From Pseudarthrobacter enclensis (GTDB lineage: Bacteria > Actinomycetota > Actinomycetes > Actinomycetales > Micrococcaceae), in contig NZ_KQ758608.1 of NCBI RefSeq assembly GCF_001457025.1, positions 1-64,000 of the forward strand: DNA of 64,000 nt, in the 5' to 3' direction. Both the position numbers and the translations under genes were made by a program. Shown in pieces: positions 7,730-15,724 of the stretch. The notes under the pieces were generated by a model. The model had not been told where the DNA came from and did not search any database. It was given only the letters and a program-made list of their open reading frames with translations. Every line of letters begins with the position of its first letter. Within the stretch, counting starts at the first letter, position 1.

Positions 7730-8818
7730 TCACTCTCCTGTCAGCCGGGCAGCCAGGCGTTCGTTTGCGACCGCCCAAGCATGGTCGATGTGGTCCGCAT
7801 GGACGTGGATATAGCGGGTGGTGGTCGAGAGCCATTCGTGTCCGAGCAGTTCCTGGACGGCTTTCAAGTCCAGGCCCCGTGCATAGAGCGACGAGGCGCA
7901 GTAGTGCCGCAGTCCATGCGGACTGAGCCGTCCCTGCCACGCCGGCAGCCAACGCTCGACCGCGCCGGCCAGCCCGGCCCGGAGCGCGTCATCACCCACC
8001 CGGGCGCAGCCACCGGTGTGTTGGTCACGCCGCTCGCTCGGGAACAGGGGCGCGTCCGGATCCAGATAGTCATCACCAAACTGATGGCGCACGTCCGTCA
8101 GCCACCACTGCAGCAACGAATCAACGGAGTTGATCGCCGGAACCAGCCGGGGTTTGGCACCACGGCCGCGGCTGCCCTTCCCGAACCGCACGTGGATTTT
8201 GCCGTGCTCCCCGAGATCGGGACGCCAGTCCTTGATGTCGAGCATCAGGGTCTCGTTGATCCGCAACCCGGCGCGGCGCCACAACGACGCGGCCAGATAG
8301 TCGCGGGCAGCCGGCAGATACTTCCTGGCCTCGGGCAGGGCATCACGCCACTTAGCGAACAGTGTCTCTATTTCCGGGTCGCTGGGCGGGATCCGGGCGG
8401 CAACAAATGCCGAGCTGGAGGGCCGGTTGAATTCGTCGATGGGCTGCAAGACGACGTAGCCGGTGAGCGCATGGATGTCTCCCTGGTATCGGGCGATCAG
8501 GAAGTCGAAGAACCTGGCCAAAGTACCGGCTTTGCTTTCCCTCGTGGACCGCGCCTGCCGGCGTTCATGACGCAGATGGGCAAGAAACCGGTCAGCGTCC
8601 GAAGGCGACGCCATCCACAGGTACTGGTCGAGGAATCGGGCGAACTCAAAGATCACCGAGCGCTCAGTCCTGACGAACTGGTCAGTCACTCCCGCCCCGA
8701 TTTGGGCGAGCAGGAATTGATCTACAAGTTCTTGCTCGAAGTCTTCCTCGTCCTGCTCGGAACGCAACGCCTGGCTGAACCCGATGGAACGAACGGCAGC
8801 AAGCACCATCACGCACAC
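7730..8818 (-). CDS. Tyrosine recombinase/integrase (module 1)
   Basis: A 362-residue phage-integrase-family protein with an N-terminal SAM-like DNA-binding domain (residues about 35-110) and a complete catalytic set: Arg in GLRINE, His-x-x-Arg in HGLRHYCAS, GH in ELLGHEW and the nucleophilic Tyr in TTTRYIHV. It cuts and rejoins DNA at specific sites. It heads a leftward trio with an XRE gene and a zinc-finger pseudo-recombinase. The start is uncertain between GTG 8818 and ATG 8809, neither with a strong ribosome site. The very long rightward ORF over this region is its antisense shadow. Confidence 0.9.
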   Translation of the reverse strand: MCVMVLAAVRSIGFSQALRSEQDEEDFEQELVDQFLLAQIGAGVTDQFVRTERSVIFEFARFLDQYLWMASPSDADRFLAHLRHERRQARSTRESKAGTLARFFDFLIARYQGDIHALTGYVVLQPIDEFNRPSSSAFVAARIPPSDPEIETLFAKWRDALPEARKYLPAARDYLAASLWRRAGLRINETLMLDIKDWRPDLGEHGKIHVRFGKGSRGRGAKPRLVPAINSVDSLLQWWLTDVRHQFGDDYLDPDAPLFPSERRDQHTGGCARVGDDALRAGLAGAVERWLPAWQGRLSPHGLRHYCASSLYARGLDLKAVQELLGHEWLSTTTRYIHVHADHIDHAWAVANERLAARLTGE

Positions 8819-8843
8819 CCGGGTTCAGCAATATTCCGCACCG

Positions 8844-8886
8844 ATCATGAATATCACGAAAGCTTCATAAATCATGAAAATATTTC
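8844..8886. promoter_or_regulatory. AT-rich repeat region upstream of recombinase module 1
   Basis: An AT-rich island in GC-rich surroundings carries alternating ATGAA (8847, 8874) and TTCAT (8864) half-sites that form overlapping inverted repeats. It sits between the leftward recombinase gene and the rightward 8909 gene. It could be a promoter/operator or a recombination core site for the element. Confidence 0.45.
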
Positions 8887-8908
8887 AGACATCAATATCG
8901 GAGACAAA

Positions 8909-9226
8909 ATGAGCAGTTATGGCGATTATCCGCGCGGAACAGGGGACGCCGCGTCTCGGAAGGAACCCACGGGATTCGAGACAGCCCAGGCCATCGGCTC
9001 ACCGACGAAACAGCCGAGCCGGGAACAACCCCCGGCACGGCAGGACGCACCCGCACAGGACGAGGCGCCGACTGTGGATGAGGCCCCGCGTATCGGTTGG
9101 CGGGGCCAGCCCAAAGCCCAGCAGGAACAGGAAGCCGCTGCTGCCGAAGACGCAGGCACCGAAGGGTACGCCGACGACGATCCCTGGTTCGGGAAGAACG
9201 CCCCACGTAACGGCTACGTCCAATAG
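8909..9226 (+). CDS. Low-complexity hydrophilic protein, Ssb-tail-like
   Basis: A 105-residue protein with an ATG preceded by GGAGACAAA. It is rich in Gln, Pro, Ala and acidic residues, has no predicted fold, and ends GYADDDPWFGKNAPRNGYVQ. This composition, and the acid-plus-Trp/Phe motif, resemble the disordered C-terminal tails of actinobacterial Ssb proteins. The Ssb at 4774 lacks such a tail, and the recombinase module lies between them. Either this is an independent small gene or the displaced 3' part of ssb that acquired its own start; the sequence alone cannot decide. Confidence 0.55.
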   Translation: MSSYGDYPRGTGDAASRKEPTGFETAQAIGSPTKQPSREQPPARQDAPAQDEAPTVDEAPRIGWRGQPKAQQEQEAAAAEDAGTEGYADDDPWFGKNAPRNGYVQ

Positions 9227-9325
9227 AGCCTGCACCCTCCATGGATACCCGCTGCAGCCCGGCCCGGTGGCTGGCCGGCTGCAGCGGCGTCGGGGCGTAT
9301 TGTGCCAAGAGTAGTAAGGAGTCCG

Positions 9326-9592
9326 ATGCCGAAGCCGAAAAAGTTCTCTGCCTTCACCCCATACTTCACCGAGGAACAGGCCGACCAGGTCCGTGCCGTG
9401 TTCCTGGAAACGGGGGAGGTGGAAGGTGACGCGAGCGTCTCGGACTTCATCGTTTATGCGACGATGCGTGAGGTGAAACGCCGGCAGCGCAAGTACAACG
9501 CCGGGAAGCCGTGGCCGCCTGTGAAAGCCGGCGGCGTGCGCCGCGGACAGCGACGGATGGAAGAGCTGCAGCACCGACGTGAGGAAGCCTGA
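9326..9592 (+). CDS. Small ParB-like centromere-binding protein
   Basis: An 88-residue basic protein. The pattern SAFTPYFTEEQADQVRAVF, then SDFIVYATMREVKRRQRKYN and GKPWPPVKAGGVRRGQR, matches small actinobacterial plasmid partition proteins that accompany ParA. The likely fold is ribbon-helix-helix-like, binding repeats near the partition locus. The ATG at 9326 has AAGGAG six bases upstream, so the longer GTG frame from 9302 is less likely. No ParA gene is visible nearby, so partnering with the parB-like gene at 97 or with a ParA outside the window is open. Confidence 0.65.
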   Translation: MPKPKKFSAFTPYFTEEQADQVRAVFLETGEVEGDASVSDFIVYATMREVKRRQRKYNAGKPWPPVKAGGVRRGQRRMEELQHRREEA

Positions 9593-9634
9593 CCGTGGGT
9601 GCTTGTTGTTCGGGCTTTTGGGGAGTGAGTTCTT

Positions 9635-9817
9635 GTGGTTGACACACGATTTTTAACCTTGGCTGATGTCTGCGAGGTCCTGGTGATATCGGCTGACCAG
9701 GCCTATGCGTTGGTGCGGTCAGGGGCGTTGCCTGCATTCCGGGTTGGCCGGGGCGAATGGAGGGTTGAGACACACCACTTGGAGGAGTACGTCGCTCGGC
9801 AGTCGCAGGCGGAGTGA
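9635..9817 (+). CDS. Excisionase-type HTH (HTH_17) protein
   Basis: A 60-residue MerR/excisionase-like domain protein: FLTLADVCEVL, then SADQAYALVRSGALPAFRVG and WRVETHHLEEYVARQ, is the standard HTH_17 pattern in which the recognition helix is followed by a wing and a final helix. Such proteins act as recombination directionality factors or small repressors. Translation starts at GTG with GGGGAG upstream. It follows the small ParB-like gene by 42 bases and ends just before a strong terminator, so the two genes likely form one unit. Confidence 0.75.
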   Translation: MVDTRFLTLADVCEVLVISADQAYALVRSGALPAFRVGRGEWRVETHHLEEYVARQSQAE

Positions 9818-9842
9818 ATCCTCGTCGTCTGCCACGAAGGTG

Positions 9843-9870
9843 AAGGCCGGCACCCGCGGGTGCCGGCCTT
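9843..9870 (+). terminator. Intrinsic terminator after the excisionase-like gene
   Basis: There is a 13-bp inverted repeat (AAGGCCGGCACCC at 9843-9855 and its complement at 9858-9870) with a tight loop, followed by TCCGTGTTTT. It closes the rightward 9326-9817 unit. Confidence 0.8.
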
Positions 9871-9982
9871 TCCGTGTTTTCAGCTGCGGCACACGTGGTG
9901 GTTAACCTGCTTGCTGCCGGCCCAATTCAGGGGCATTCCCCGGAAGGGGCTACGGTATTGCCGCCGCCGGTGAAGTGCGGGG

Positions 9983-10435
9983 CTAGGCCCAGGAGTGGTC
10001 GCGGTGGATGCAGTCGCCGGTCCCGGCGATGTGCAGTGAGGAGATGTCGTTCTTGGCGTTGAAGGCGGACAGGTTGTAGCGGGTTCCGGGGAACAGGCCG
10101 CCACCGCCGACCATGCTGCGGGCGTCGCAGTTGGGTTCGGTGTAGAGGTAGAGGATGTGGCCGCTGTTGTTCATGACCGAGGCTGCGTTGTTGTTGATGT
10201 GGACGCCCCATCCGTTCCGCACTGTGGGCCCGTCGGTAAACAGTTCGTTGCCCATGCCGGCGTCGGTGTAGGCGTCGTCGGCCCGTGCACCTTGGAAGAC
10301 GGAATTGAAGTAGAAGCAGACCCGTCCTGACGGGCAGGTTGTCCCGGACCCTGAAGCGCTGCCAGCGGGCGCGCCCGCCAGAAACGCGCTGGCACCCAGA
10401 GCCAATACGGCACCAACGGTAGCTGTCTTAGGCAT
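9983..10435 (-). CDS. Secreted peptidase inhibitor I36-like (beta-gamma crystallin type) protein
   Basis: A 150-residue protein with a signal peptide (basic MPK, then the hydrophobic AVLALGASAFLAGAPAG). The mature part begins CPSGRVCFYFNSVFQG, the hallmark of family I36/SMI-type inhibitors, and contains GWGVHINNNAASVMNNSG and YLYTEPNC repeats with paired Cys. Members are extracellular inhibitors of metalloproteases or related Greek-key proteins. It is monocistronic, flanked by terminators on both sides, and its role on this element is unknown. Confidence 0.8.
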   Translation of the reverse strand: MPKTATVGAVLALGASAFLAGAPAGSASGSGTTCPSGRVCFYFNSVFQGARADDAYTDAGMGNELFTDGPTVRNGWGVHINNNAASVMNNSGHILYLYTEPNCDARSMVGGGGLFPGTRYNLSAFNAKNDISSLHIAGTGDCIHRDHSWA

Positions 10436-10617
10436 CGTGAGTTTTCATGAAGTTCCCCAGTCATTGTGTTCGCGGACCTGACATCCGGGCCCCACCGAAA
10501 GGCACTGGCATCGTTCTCATGCATTGTTGCCTGACCGAGCCATGGGGACGTCTGCCCCTATTACTGCTGGCGCCCGGCTGGTGCCCGCGGGTGCTGTCAG
10601 GCTCTCAAGCCAGAGAC

Positions 10618-10649
10618 AAAGAAGGACCGGAAATGTCCGGTCCTTCTTT
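10618..10649. terminator. Bidirectional intrinsic terminator
   Basis: There is a perfect 14-bp stem (10618-10631 with 10636-10649), an AATG loop, and T-rich/A-rich flanks. It lies between the I36 gene promoter side and the end of the leftward 10721-11300 unit. Confidence 0.8.
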
Positions 10650-10720
10650 TGGCGGAGCCGGGCCTTATTGGTGCGTGCCGCCGGTCAGTTGAGTCTCAAC
10701 GCAGGCGTTGGTTCCAGGGG

Positions 10721-11029
10721 TTACTGTTCGCTGAAGGAGCTGCCGGTGTTCTGCTCGGCTCCCTGTTCCTGTCCGTCGGACCGCTTCGCTGTCCGACGAC
10801 GCTTTACCGCCGCCGGTTCGAGGCCAAGTTTCTTCAGTTCCTCGGCGCTCCACCCATCGCGTGTGGCCTGGATGTAGGCGCGCTTGTCATCGCGTTCGGC
10901 GGCAACGAGTTGATCCCGCAACTCGGTGATGCGCTGGCGGCTGCGCGCCAGGGCGGTCACGGATTCAATGCGGGAGTCCAGCAGCGCACGGGCCTGGTTT
11001 CGTGTCTGTTCGAGGTCGAGGTTAGCCAT
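10721..11029 (-). CDS. Coiled-coil plasmid-type hypothetical protein
   Basis: A 102-residue, highly charged, almost wholly helical protein (NLDLEQTRNQARALLDSRIE, then RQRITELRDQLVAAERDDK). It includes a WSAEELKKLGLEP segment and a basic, Ser/Gln-rich tail. Short proteins of this kind are frequent on Arthrobacter-type plasmids, but I do not recognise a named family. The start is placed at ATG 11029, right after the end of the HTH gene upstream; the open frame goes back to 11101. It is probably co-transcribed with 11040-11300. Confidence 0.55.
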   Translation of the reverse strand: MANLDLEQTRNQARALLDSRIESVTALARSRQRITELRDQLVAAERDDKRAYIQATRDGWSAEELKKLGLEPAAVKRRRTAKRSDGQEQGAEQNTGSSFSEQ

Positions 11030-11039
11030 GGGATCCAGC

Positions 11040-11300
11040 CTAACGATCATCCTCACGCCGGCAGCGCCGGACTCGCCCATCTCGACATGACGGGTCGACA
11101 TTCGCCGGATCTTTCTCTGCCAGGAGCTCGGCGTTTTGTGGGTCGTTGAACCAGTCCCGCAGGTAGTCGCCGCAGTAGCTGATGGTGCGTGCGGTGAACT
11201 GGAAGTATTCGGGCCCGACGCCTTGCCGCCGCCACTGCCGCAGCTGCGCCGATGAGATCCCGTATTGCGTGGCCACTGTGGACGGTGAGATGAGAGCCAA
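11040..11300 (-). CDS. HTH_17/MerR-type DNA-binding protein
   Basis: An 86-residue protein opening with an HTH: ISPSTVATQYGISSAQLRQW followed by RRQGVGPEYFQF and YCGDYLRDWFNDP, the typical recognition-helix and wing arrangement of small excisionase-like or plasmid regulators. It is the first gene of a leftward pair and divergent from the mobilization genes, so control of the mob promoter region is plausible but not shown. Confidence 0.65.
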   Translation of the reverse strand: MALISPSTVATQYGISSAQLRQWRRQGVGPEYFQFTARTISYCGDYLRDWFNDPQNAELLAEKDPANVDPSCRDGRVRRCRREDDR

Positions 11301-11606
11301 AACTGTACCTTTCGCTAACCCTATGCCGCGTTCCTTTCGGCACGCTTGCCGAAACTTGGCCGGTGAAGGAATTGGCCAGTCGGAGTCAGCCGGACCGTGG
11401 AATACCGGAGCGGAGCGAGGATATGCCGCGAAAGCCGGCTGTGGAGACTTGCCAAGGAAGGACCGGGCAGTAGCCTCACCCAGCCGAAACGGAACGACGC
11501 AGTCGTTTTGAACAAGTCAGACGCGAAGCGTCCAGCAGGGCAGTACCCAAGGAACCACTCAGCCTGCCAAAAACGGGCGCAGGTGATTTTTCGGAGCAAG
11601 CTATGT

Positions 11607-11691
11607 GGTTATGTGCCATAACCCGCGTGTTGATCCACGGCCTGCGGCCGGGGATGCGGCACACTCGTGAGTGTGGCCCGGAAGTTCCGGG
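11607..11691. other. Candidate origin of transfer (oriT) region
   Basis: Three tight inverted repeats are stacked within 85 bases upstream of the mobC-like gene: GGTTATG-TGC-CATAACC at 11607-11623, CACACTC-GT-GAGTGTG at 11660-11675 and CCCGGAA-G-TTCCGGG at 11677-11691. Clustered inverted repeats directly before relaxosome genes are the usual oriT setting. The nick site cannot be assigned from sequence reading. Confidence 0.5.
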
Positions 11692-11725
11692 GCGCTGCGC
11701 TGGGCATTGGGGGAGGGGAAACGGG

Positions 11726-12130
11726 ATGACTGAAGAGCAGAAGTCAGGACGGAAACCCCCGAGCCGGCTCTCCCGCCGCCGCCGCGCCAACATTGATGGT
11801 GATACGCACTACGTGCGGGTGTCGATGTCGACGTTTGAACGTGCCCAGTTGAAGGTGCTGGAGGAACGGACCGGCCGCAGTCCGTCGGAGATTCTGGTCA
11901 GTGCTGCCCTGTACGCGGAGAACTCCGAGTCTCTGGCTGAACGCCGGGCGGCCGCCGTGGAATTCATCGCGGCCCGCCGCTACCTTGCCGCCTTGTCGAA
12001 CAACGTCAACCAGCTCGCCCGGCACGCGAACGCCACGGACGAATTCCCCGAAGCAGCCCGCACGGTGCTGACCCGGGTGCGGGCGGTCGCGGACCGGATC
12101 AATACGATGCTGGATTCGATGGTGCGCTGA
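11726..12130 (+). CDS. MobC-like relaxosome accessory protein
   Basis: A 134-residue protein with an N-terminal basic tail, a ribbon-helix-helix segment (YVRVSMSTFERAQLKVLEER, then SPSEILVSAAL) and a MobC signature near the C-terminus (YLAALSNNVNQLARHAN). MobC helps the relaxase melt and nick oriT. The ATG follows GGGAGGGG. Its stop overlaps the relaxase start (TGATG), indicating translational coupling. Confidence 0.8.
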   Translation: MTEEQKSGRKPPSRLSRRRRANIDGDTHYVRVSMSTFERAQLKVLEERTGRSPSEILVSAALYAENSESLAERRAAAVEFIAARRYLAALSNNVNQLARHANATDEFPEAARTVLTRVRAVADRINTMLDSMVR

Positions 12131-13686
12131 TGATTCCCAACATCACCAAGGGCACCCGAATGCACGGGCTCATCGCCTACCTTGCCGGTCCCGGACGGGC
12201 GAACGAACACACCGACCCGCACCTTGTCGCCGGGTCACCATCGATCATGGCCTGGCACAACGACGACGAGCTGAACGCCGAAGCCGCCCAGGCCATCGCC
12301 AAAGAACTGGACCGGGCCCGAAGCGTCCTGGGTGCCGAGATCCCCGGCGGACATGTCTGGCACTGCTCTCTGTCGCTACGCGCCGAGGAAGGCGACCTGA
12401 CCGACCAGAAATGGGCGGACATCGCGCAGGACTTCATGGACGAAATGGGCTTCACCGAGGCCAGCGGACGCGCCCCGGTCCAGTGGGTGGCGATCCGTCA
12501 CGGCCACAGCAAAGCCGGGAACGACCACATCCATATCGCCGCGTCCATGGTCCGCGAAGACGGCACGAAGTGGAGCAGCTGGCGCGACTACCCCCGCGCC
12601 CAACAAGCCGCCCGGGCCCTGGAGAAAAAGTACGGCCTGGAAGAACTCTCACCCACGCATTCCACCCGCGGCCTGCGGCCCGGAGAACGCGAAGCATCCG
12701 AACGTCGGGGAGCCCCGGAACCGGAACGCCGGTCCCTCGAACGCAAGGTCCGTGCCTGCGCCACCTCAGCCCAGGACGAGGCCGAATTCATCCGCCGCCT
12801 CCGCCGCACCGGCGCCCTGGTCAGGCCGCGCTACGCGTCCGGACGCGACGACGTCGTGGTCGGCTACAGCGTGGCCGAACGACCCCCGAAAGGCGGCCGG
12901 CCTGTCTGGTTCGGCGGCGGCCACCTCGCCAAAGACCTCGCCCTGCCCAAGCTCCGCGCCGAATGGCCCGACAGCCCCCAGGGCGCCGGCGTTGCGGTCG
13001 CTGAATGGCAGGCAGCTTCACGTGGACGCCGCCCGGTCACGATCGGCCGCGAAGCCTCCGAACCCGACCCACAACTGTGGGGGCAGTACAGCGACGAAGT
13101 CGCCCGGCTCCGCGAGACGCTGCGCTCCGTCCCGCTGGACGACCACGCGACCTGGGCGCACGTTGCCCGCGAGACATCCGGTGCCTTCGCAGCCTGGTCC
13201 ACCGCGACCGAGGCAACGCCAGGCCCTCTCGCGGCAGCAGCCGACGAGCTGTCCAAGACGGCACAGCTGCGCCGCTACCCGGTCTGTCCCATCCGCAGCG
13301 TCGGACCATCTGCCCGCGGTGCATCGCTCATGCTGATGGCAGCGTCGATGGGCGGCACCGGAACCGCCGCGCAGGCGATCATGCTGCGCCAGCTGCTCAA
13401 CGTCGCCAAGGCCGTCCACGACATGCACAAGGCATCCAACGACCTGCGCAGGGCACGCCAGATCAGCCACATGGTCAAGCACCAACTCAGCCAAGTCGCG
13501 GCTGCACTGCCCAGCGTCCCCGCGACGACGGCCACCGTGGATCGCGAAGCGGCAACGGCAGTTCAGGTAAGTGCTGCCGGTCAGGTTTCGGGACGCTCTG
13601 CCGGTTCCGTGCTGCCGCCCAAGTACATTCCGGCGCGCACCGATACCACTCGAAGTACTACGACCCGCACGGACATCGAGAGATAA
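12130..13686 (+). CDS. MOB-type relaxase
   Basis: A 518-residue relaxase/mobilization nuclease. The N-terminus (ITKGTRMHGLIAYLAGPGRA) holds candidate catalytic Tyr17, and the metal-binding histidines appear in RHGHSKAGNDHIHIAASMV, matching the H-x-HxH motif III of MOBP-like relaxases. It nicks oriT and pilots the strand during conjugation. The C-terminal half contains helical segments (ARQISHMVKHQLSQVAAALP) and a Ser/Thr-rich end. No coupling protein or type IV secretion genes are in the window, so the element looks mobilizable rather than self-transmissible as far as seen. Confidence 0.88.
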   Translation: MIPNITKGTRMHGLIAYLAGPGRANEHTDPHLVAGSPSIMAWHNDDELNAEAAQAIAKELDRARSVLGAEIPGGHVWHCSLSLRAEEGDLTDQKWADIAQDFMDEMGFTEASGRAPVQWVAIRHGHSKAGNDHIHIAASMVREDGTKWSSWRDYPRAQQAARALEKKYGLEELSPTHSTRGLRPGEREASERRGAPEPERRSLERKVRACATSAQDEAEFIRRLRRTGALVRPRYASGRDDVVVGYSVAERPPKGGRPVWFGGGHLAKDLALPKLRAEWPDSPQGAGVAVAEWQAASRGRRPVTIGREASEPDPQLWGQYSDEVARLRETLRSVPLDDHATWAHVARETSGAFAAWSTATEATPGPLAAAADELSKTAQLRRYPVCPIRSVGPSARGASLMLMAASMGGTGTAAQAIMLRQLLNVAKAVHDMHKASNDLRRARQISHMVKHQLSQVAAALPSVPATTATVDREAATAVQVSAAGQVSGRSAGSVLPPKYIPARTDTTRSTTTRTDIER

Positions 13687-13703
13687 CACCAACGAGGGGA
13701 ACC

Positions 13704-14492
13704 ATGAGCGAATCTGACGGCATCGAAGAAGCAATCGAGGGAATGTCCCGCGTCGGGCTGACCGTCGCCGGCCGGCTGGGTGAGCAGCTGGCCAGGGCTC
13801 GCGAGCAAGAGCTGCGCCGCGCCCAGGCAGCAGAGGATCAGCAGGCCCGCGAACTGCAGGCTAGGTTCGACGCGGAACGGGCCGCGGCCCGTGCCCAGCT
13901 CGCCCCGGTCATGGACAACCGGTGGTGGGACACAGCCACCGGCCGCGACATCGAACGCGTCCACGAGGCGGCCACCGGATGGAAAGACCACGACCCGGCA
14001 GCGCGCGACGCCTCCGACGTGATTCGCGACCAGGTGCAGCGCCGTTACGGGTTGGACGTGGACAACCTCGGCGCCGATGAAACATCCGTAGCCGAGGCTC
14101 TGGCAAAAGCCGAACGAGAACGCGAGCAAGCGGAACAGGAACGCCGCGCCAGCCACGACGAGAATGCCCAGGCTGCGCAGCTGCTGGCCGAGGCCGACCG
14201 GGAAGACCGGGACCGTGAACAAGACGTCGCCGAAGAGAACGAACGCCCTGAAGCGCTGCGTGAGGAGGCCGGCACCAGGTACGACTCAGCCGAACGCCGC
14301 CAGGAACTAGCCGCCAGCCTGGACGGCGTAGCCGACCGCGAAGCCGTGCAGGCACGGCTCAGCGCAGACCAAGACCAGGGAACGCCGCCCAGCGCCGCCG
14401 TGGCCAAGGCGCCAGGACGCAGTCCGAAGGCCCGCAAGACACGCGGAGCCAACGGCCAGACGAAGCTCCTGCAGAAAGGTATGAGCCGGTAG
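13704..14492 (+). CDS. Long coiled-coil protein downstream of relaxase
   Basis: A 262-residue, extremely charged protein. Residues about 30-65 and 130-220 are continuous coiled coil (AREQELRRAQAAEDQQAREL; AKAEREREQAEQERRASHDE), with a globular-looking stretch between them containing DNRWWDTATGRDIERVHEAA. The C-terminus is basic (ARKTRGANGQTK). It starts 17 bases after the relaxase gene with CGAGGGGAA upstream of the ATG, so it is probably the third gene of the mob operon. Its function is unknown; a structural or relaxosome-tethering role is a guess. Confidence 0.7.
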   Translation: MSESDGIEEAIEGMSRVGLTVAGRLGEQLARAREQELRRAQAAEDQQARELQARFDAERAAARAQLAPVMDNRWWDTATGRDIERVHEAATGWKDHDPAARDASDVIRDQVQRRYGLDVDNLGADETSVAEALAKAEREREQAEQERRASHDENAQAAQLLAEADREDRDREQDVAEENERPEALREEAGTRYDSAERRQELAASLDGVADREAVQARLSADQDQGTPPSAAVAKAPGRSPKARKTRGANGQTKLLQKGMSR

Positions 14493-14579
14493 GTTCCGTA
14501 GCGTCGTGCTCTTGGGGAACCGCTCTTTGGAAACCACCTGACTCTGGCCTGGCATCTTGTCCCATGGTGGGCAGGACGG

Positions 14580-15344
14580 TTACCGGCATTCAAGTCCGTA
14601 GAGGGCGAGCACATAGGTGAGGTCGGTGTCGTTTCGGTGGATTTCCGCCTCGGCTTCGATCCGGACAGGGTCGGGGCCTAGCCGGTCATCCTGCCGGCGT
14701 AGCCAGTAGGCCCAGCAATGACCTCCACCGTACTTTGAGTGTGCCCGGACGCCGGCGGCGTAGTTCCCGTCATCCAGTACTTGCTCACGAAGCCATTCGG
14801 CGATTGCGGTGGTCGCGCCGCGGTCCTCGCCGGCAAGTGTGCCCAGGGTGATGGTGGCGATGCCGAAGGCATCGTCGAGCGTCTGCCCGAGGTGGCGGTT
14901 CAGGGCGGCGATTGATTCGGCGGCGGTCAGGTCGACCCAGCGGATGGGTTCGTTGATACGTAGCGTGTACATCAGGCGCCCGTCCCGCCAGTTGGCCGGC
15001 AGCCAGCCGGGCACCATGTTGCCGTTTCTGGTCCAGTCGTCGTGGATCATCTTCTGGGCAACTTCGACGGGGAGGTCGAACTGTCGGGCCGCGAAGGCCA
15101 CGGCGTCGCGGAAGTCCTTGCCGACCCGGGCCATCGCCAGGGTTTCGGCATAGGCGGTGCGGCGATCTCCGGCCAGGTAGACCGTCGATCCCGGGGTGTC
15201 GAAGCGTGACCAGGAGGAGCGATCGGGTGCTCCCGCACTGCGCGGCAGCGGGTTCAGGGGGCCATAGGACGATTTAGCGATCCGGTATCCAGTGATCGGC
15301 CCTTCAATGTAGGCAAGGCCGGTACCGGAGCAGATTCCCGTCAA
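14580..15344 (-). CDS. RES-domain toxin
   Basis: A 254-residue RES-domain protein. RES landmarks are Arg in ITGYRIAKSSYGPLNP, then RFDTPGSTVYLAGDRRTAYAE (Arg and Glu) and a later Ser-containing WVDLTAAESIAALN. RES toxins deplete NAD+ (as hydrolases or phosphorylases) and are controlled by an adjacent Xre/MbcA/ParS antitoxin, which is exactly what lies upstream with a 4-base overlap. The TTG start at 15344 coupled to the antitoxin stop fits. The protein is somewhat longer than typical RES toxins. Confidence 0.82.
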   Translation of the reverse strand: MTGICSGTGLAYIEGPITGYRIAKSSYGPLNPLPRSAGAPDRSSWSRFDTPGSTVYLAGDRRTAYAETLAMARVGKDFRDAVAFAARQFDLPVEVAQKMIHDDWTRNGNMVPGWLPANWRDGRLMYTLRINEPIRWVDLTAAESIAALNRHLGQTLDDAFGIATITLGTLAGEDRGATTAIAEWLREQVLDDGNYAAGVRAHSKYGGGHCWAYWLRRQDDRLGPDPVRIEAEAEIHRNDTDLTYVLALYGLECR

Positions 15345-15724
15345 CCGGAGAACCTGTCCTCGGTCATGGCCGTTGCGGCCGCCATGACCTCTTTGGCGCG
15401 CATGTCCTTGATCGCTTCGATGGGGGAGACTTCATCCAGCCACGGGTTGGCGCCCACAAACCACAGCCGGGCAACGTGTTCGCCCTCAACGCTCGATACG
15501 GCCGTCCAGGCGCGGTGGGCGAGCTGCAGCCTGGTCTGTGCTTCCGGGCGGGGCTCGGGTCCGTCGGTGCGGGCCCAGCGATAGCTGATCTTGGGGTCCT
15601 TGCTGCCGGCCAGCGCGGCGACCAGTGTGGCGCCGAGCGCGCTGTTCAGCTGCCGGACAATCTCCCGGATGCCCAGGCGTGCTGTACCGCTGTGGGCCGC
15701 GCCAACATCAATAGAGATGCTCAT
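15341..15724 (-). CDS. MbcA/ParS/Xre-type antitoxin
   Basis: A 127-residue protein. An N-terminal helical segment (LGIREIVRQLNSALGATLVAALAGSKD) serves as the degenerate HTH. The C-terminal part ends RLWFVGANPWLDEVSPIEAI, the characteristic toxin-binding motif of DUF2384/MbcA antitoxins. It should bind and block the RES toxin and autoregulate the promoter. AGGAGGATAG directly precedes the ATG. Antitoxin-first order and overlap with the toxin are canonical for RES/Xre modules. Confidence 0.82.
   Translation of the reverse strand: MSISIDVGAAHSGTARLGIREIVRQLNSALGATLVAALAGSKDPKISYRWARTDGPEPRPEAQTRLQLAHRAWTAVSSVEGEHVARLWFVGANPWLDEVSPIEAIKDMRAKEVMAAATAMTEDRFSG

Noticed and set aside
5222..9226. A 1334-codon open frame on the plus strand
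   Set aside because: It lies antisense to the recombinase trio and the zinc-ribbon gene and its translation has no domain; only its last 105 codons (8909-9226), with their own start signal, are kept as a gene.
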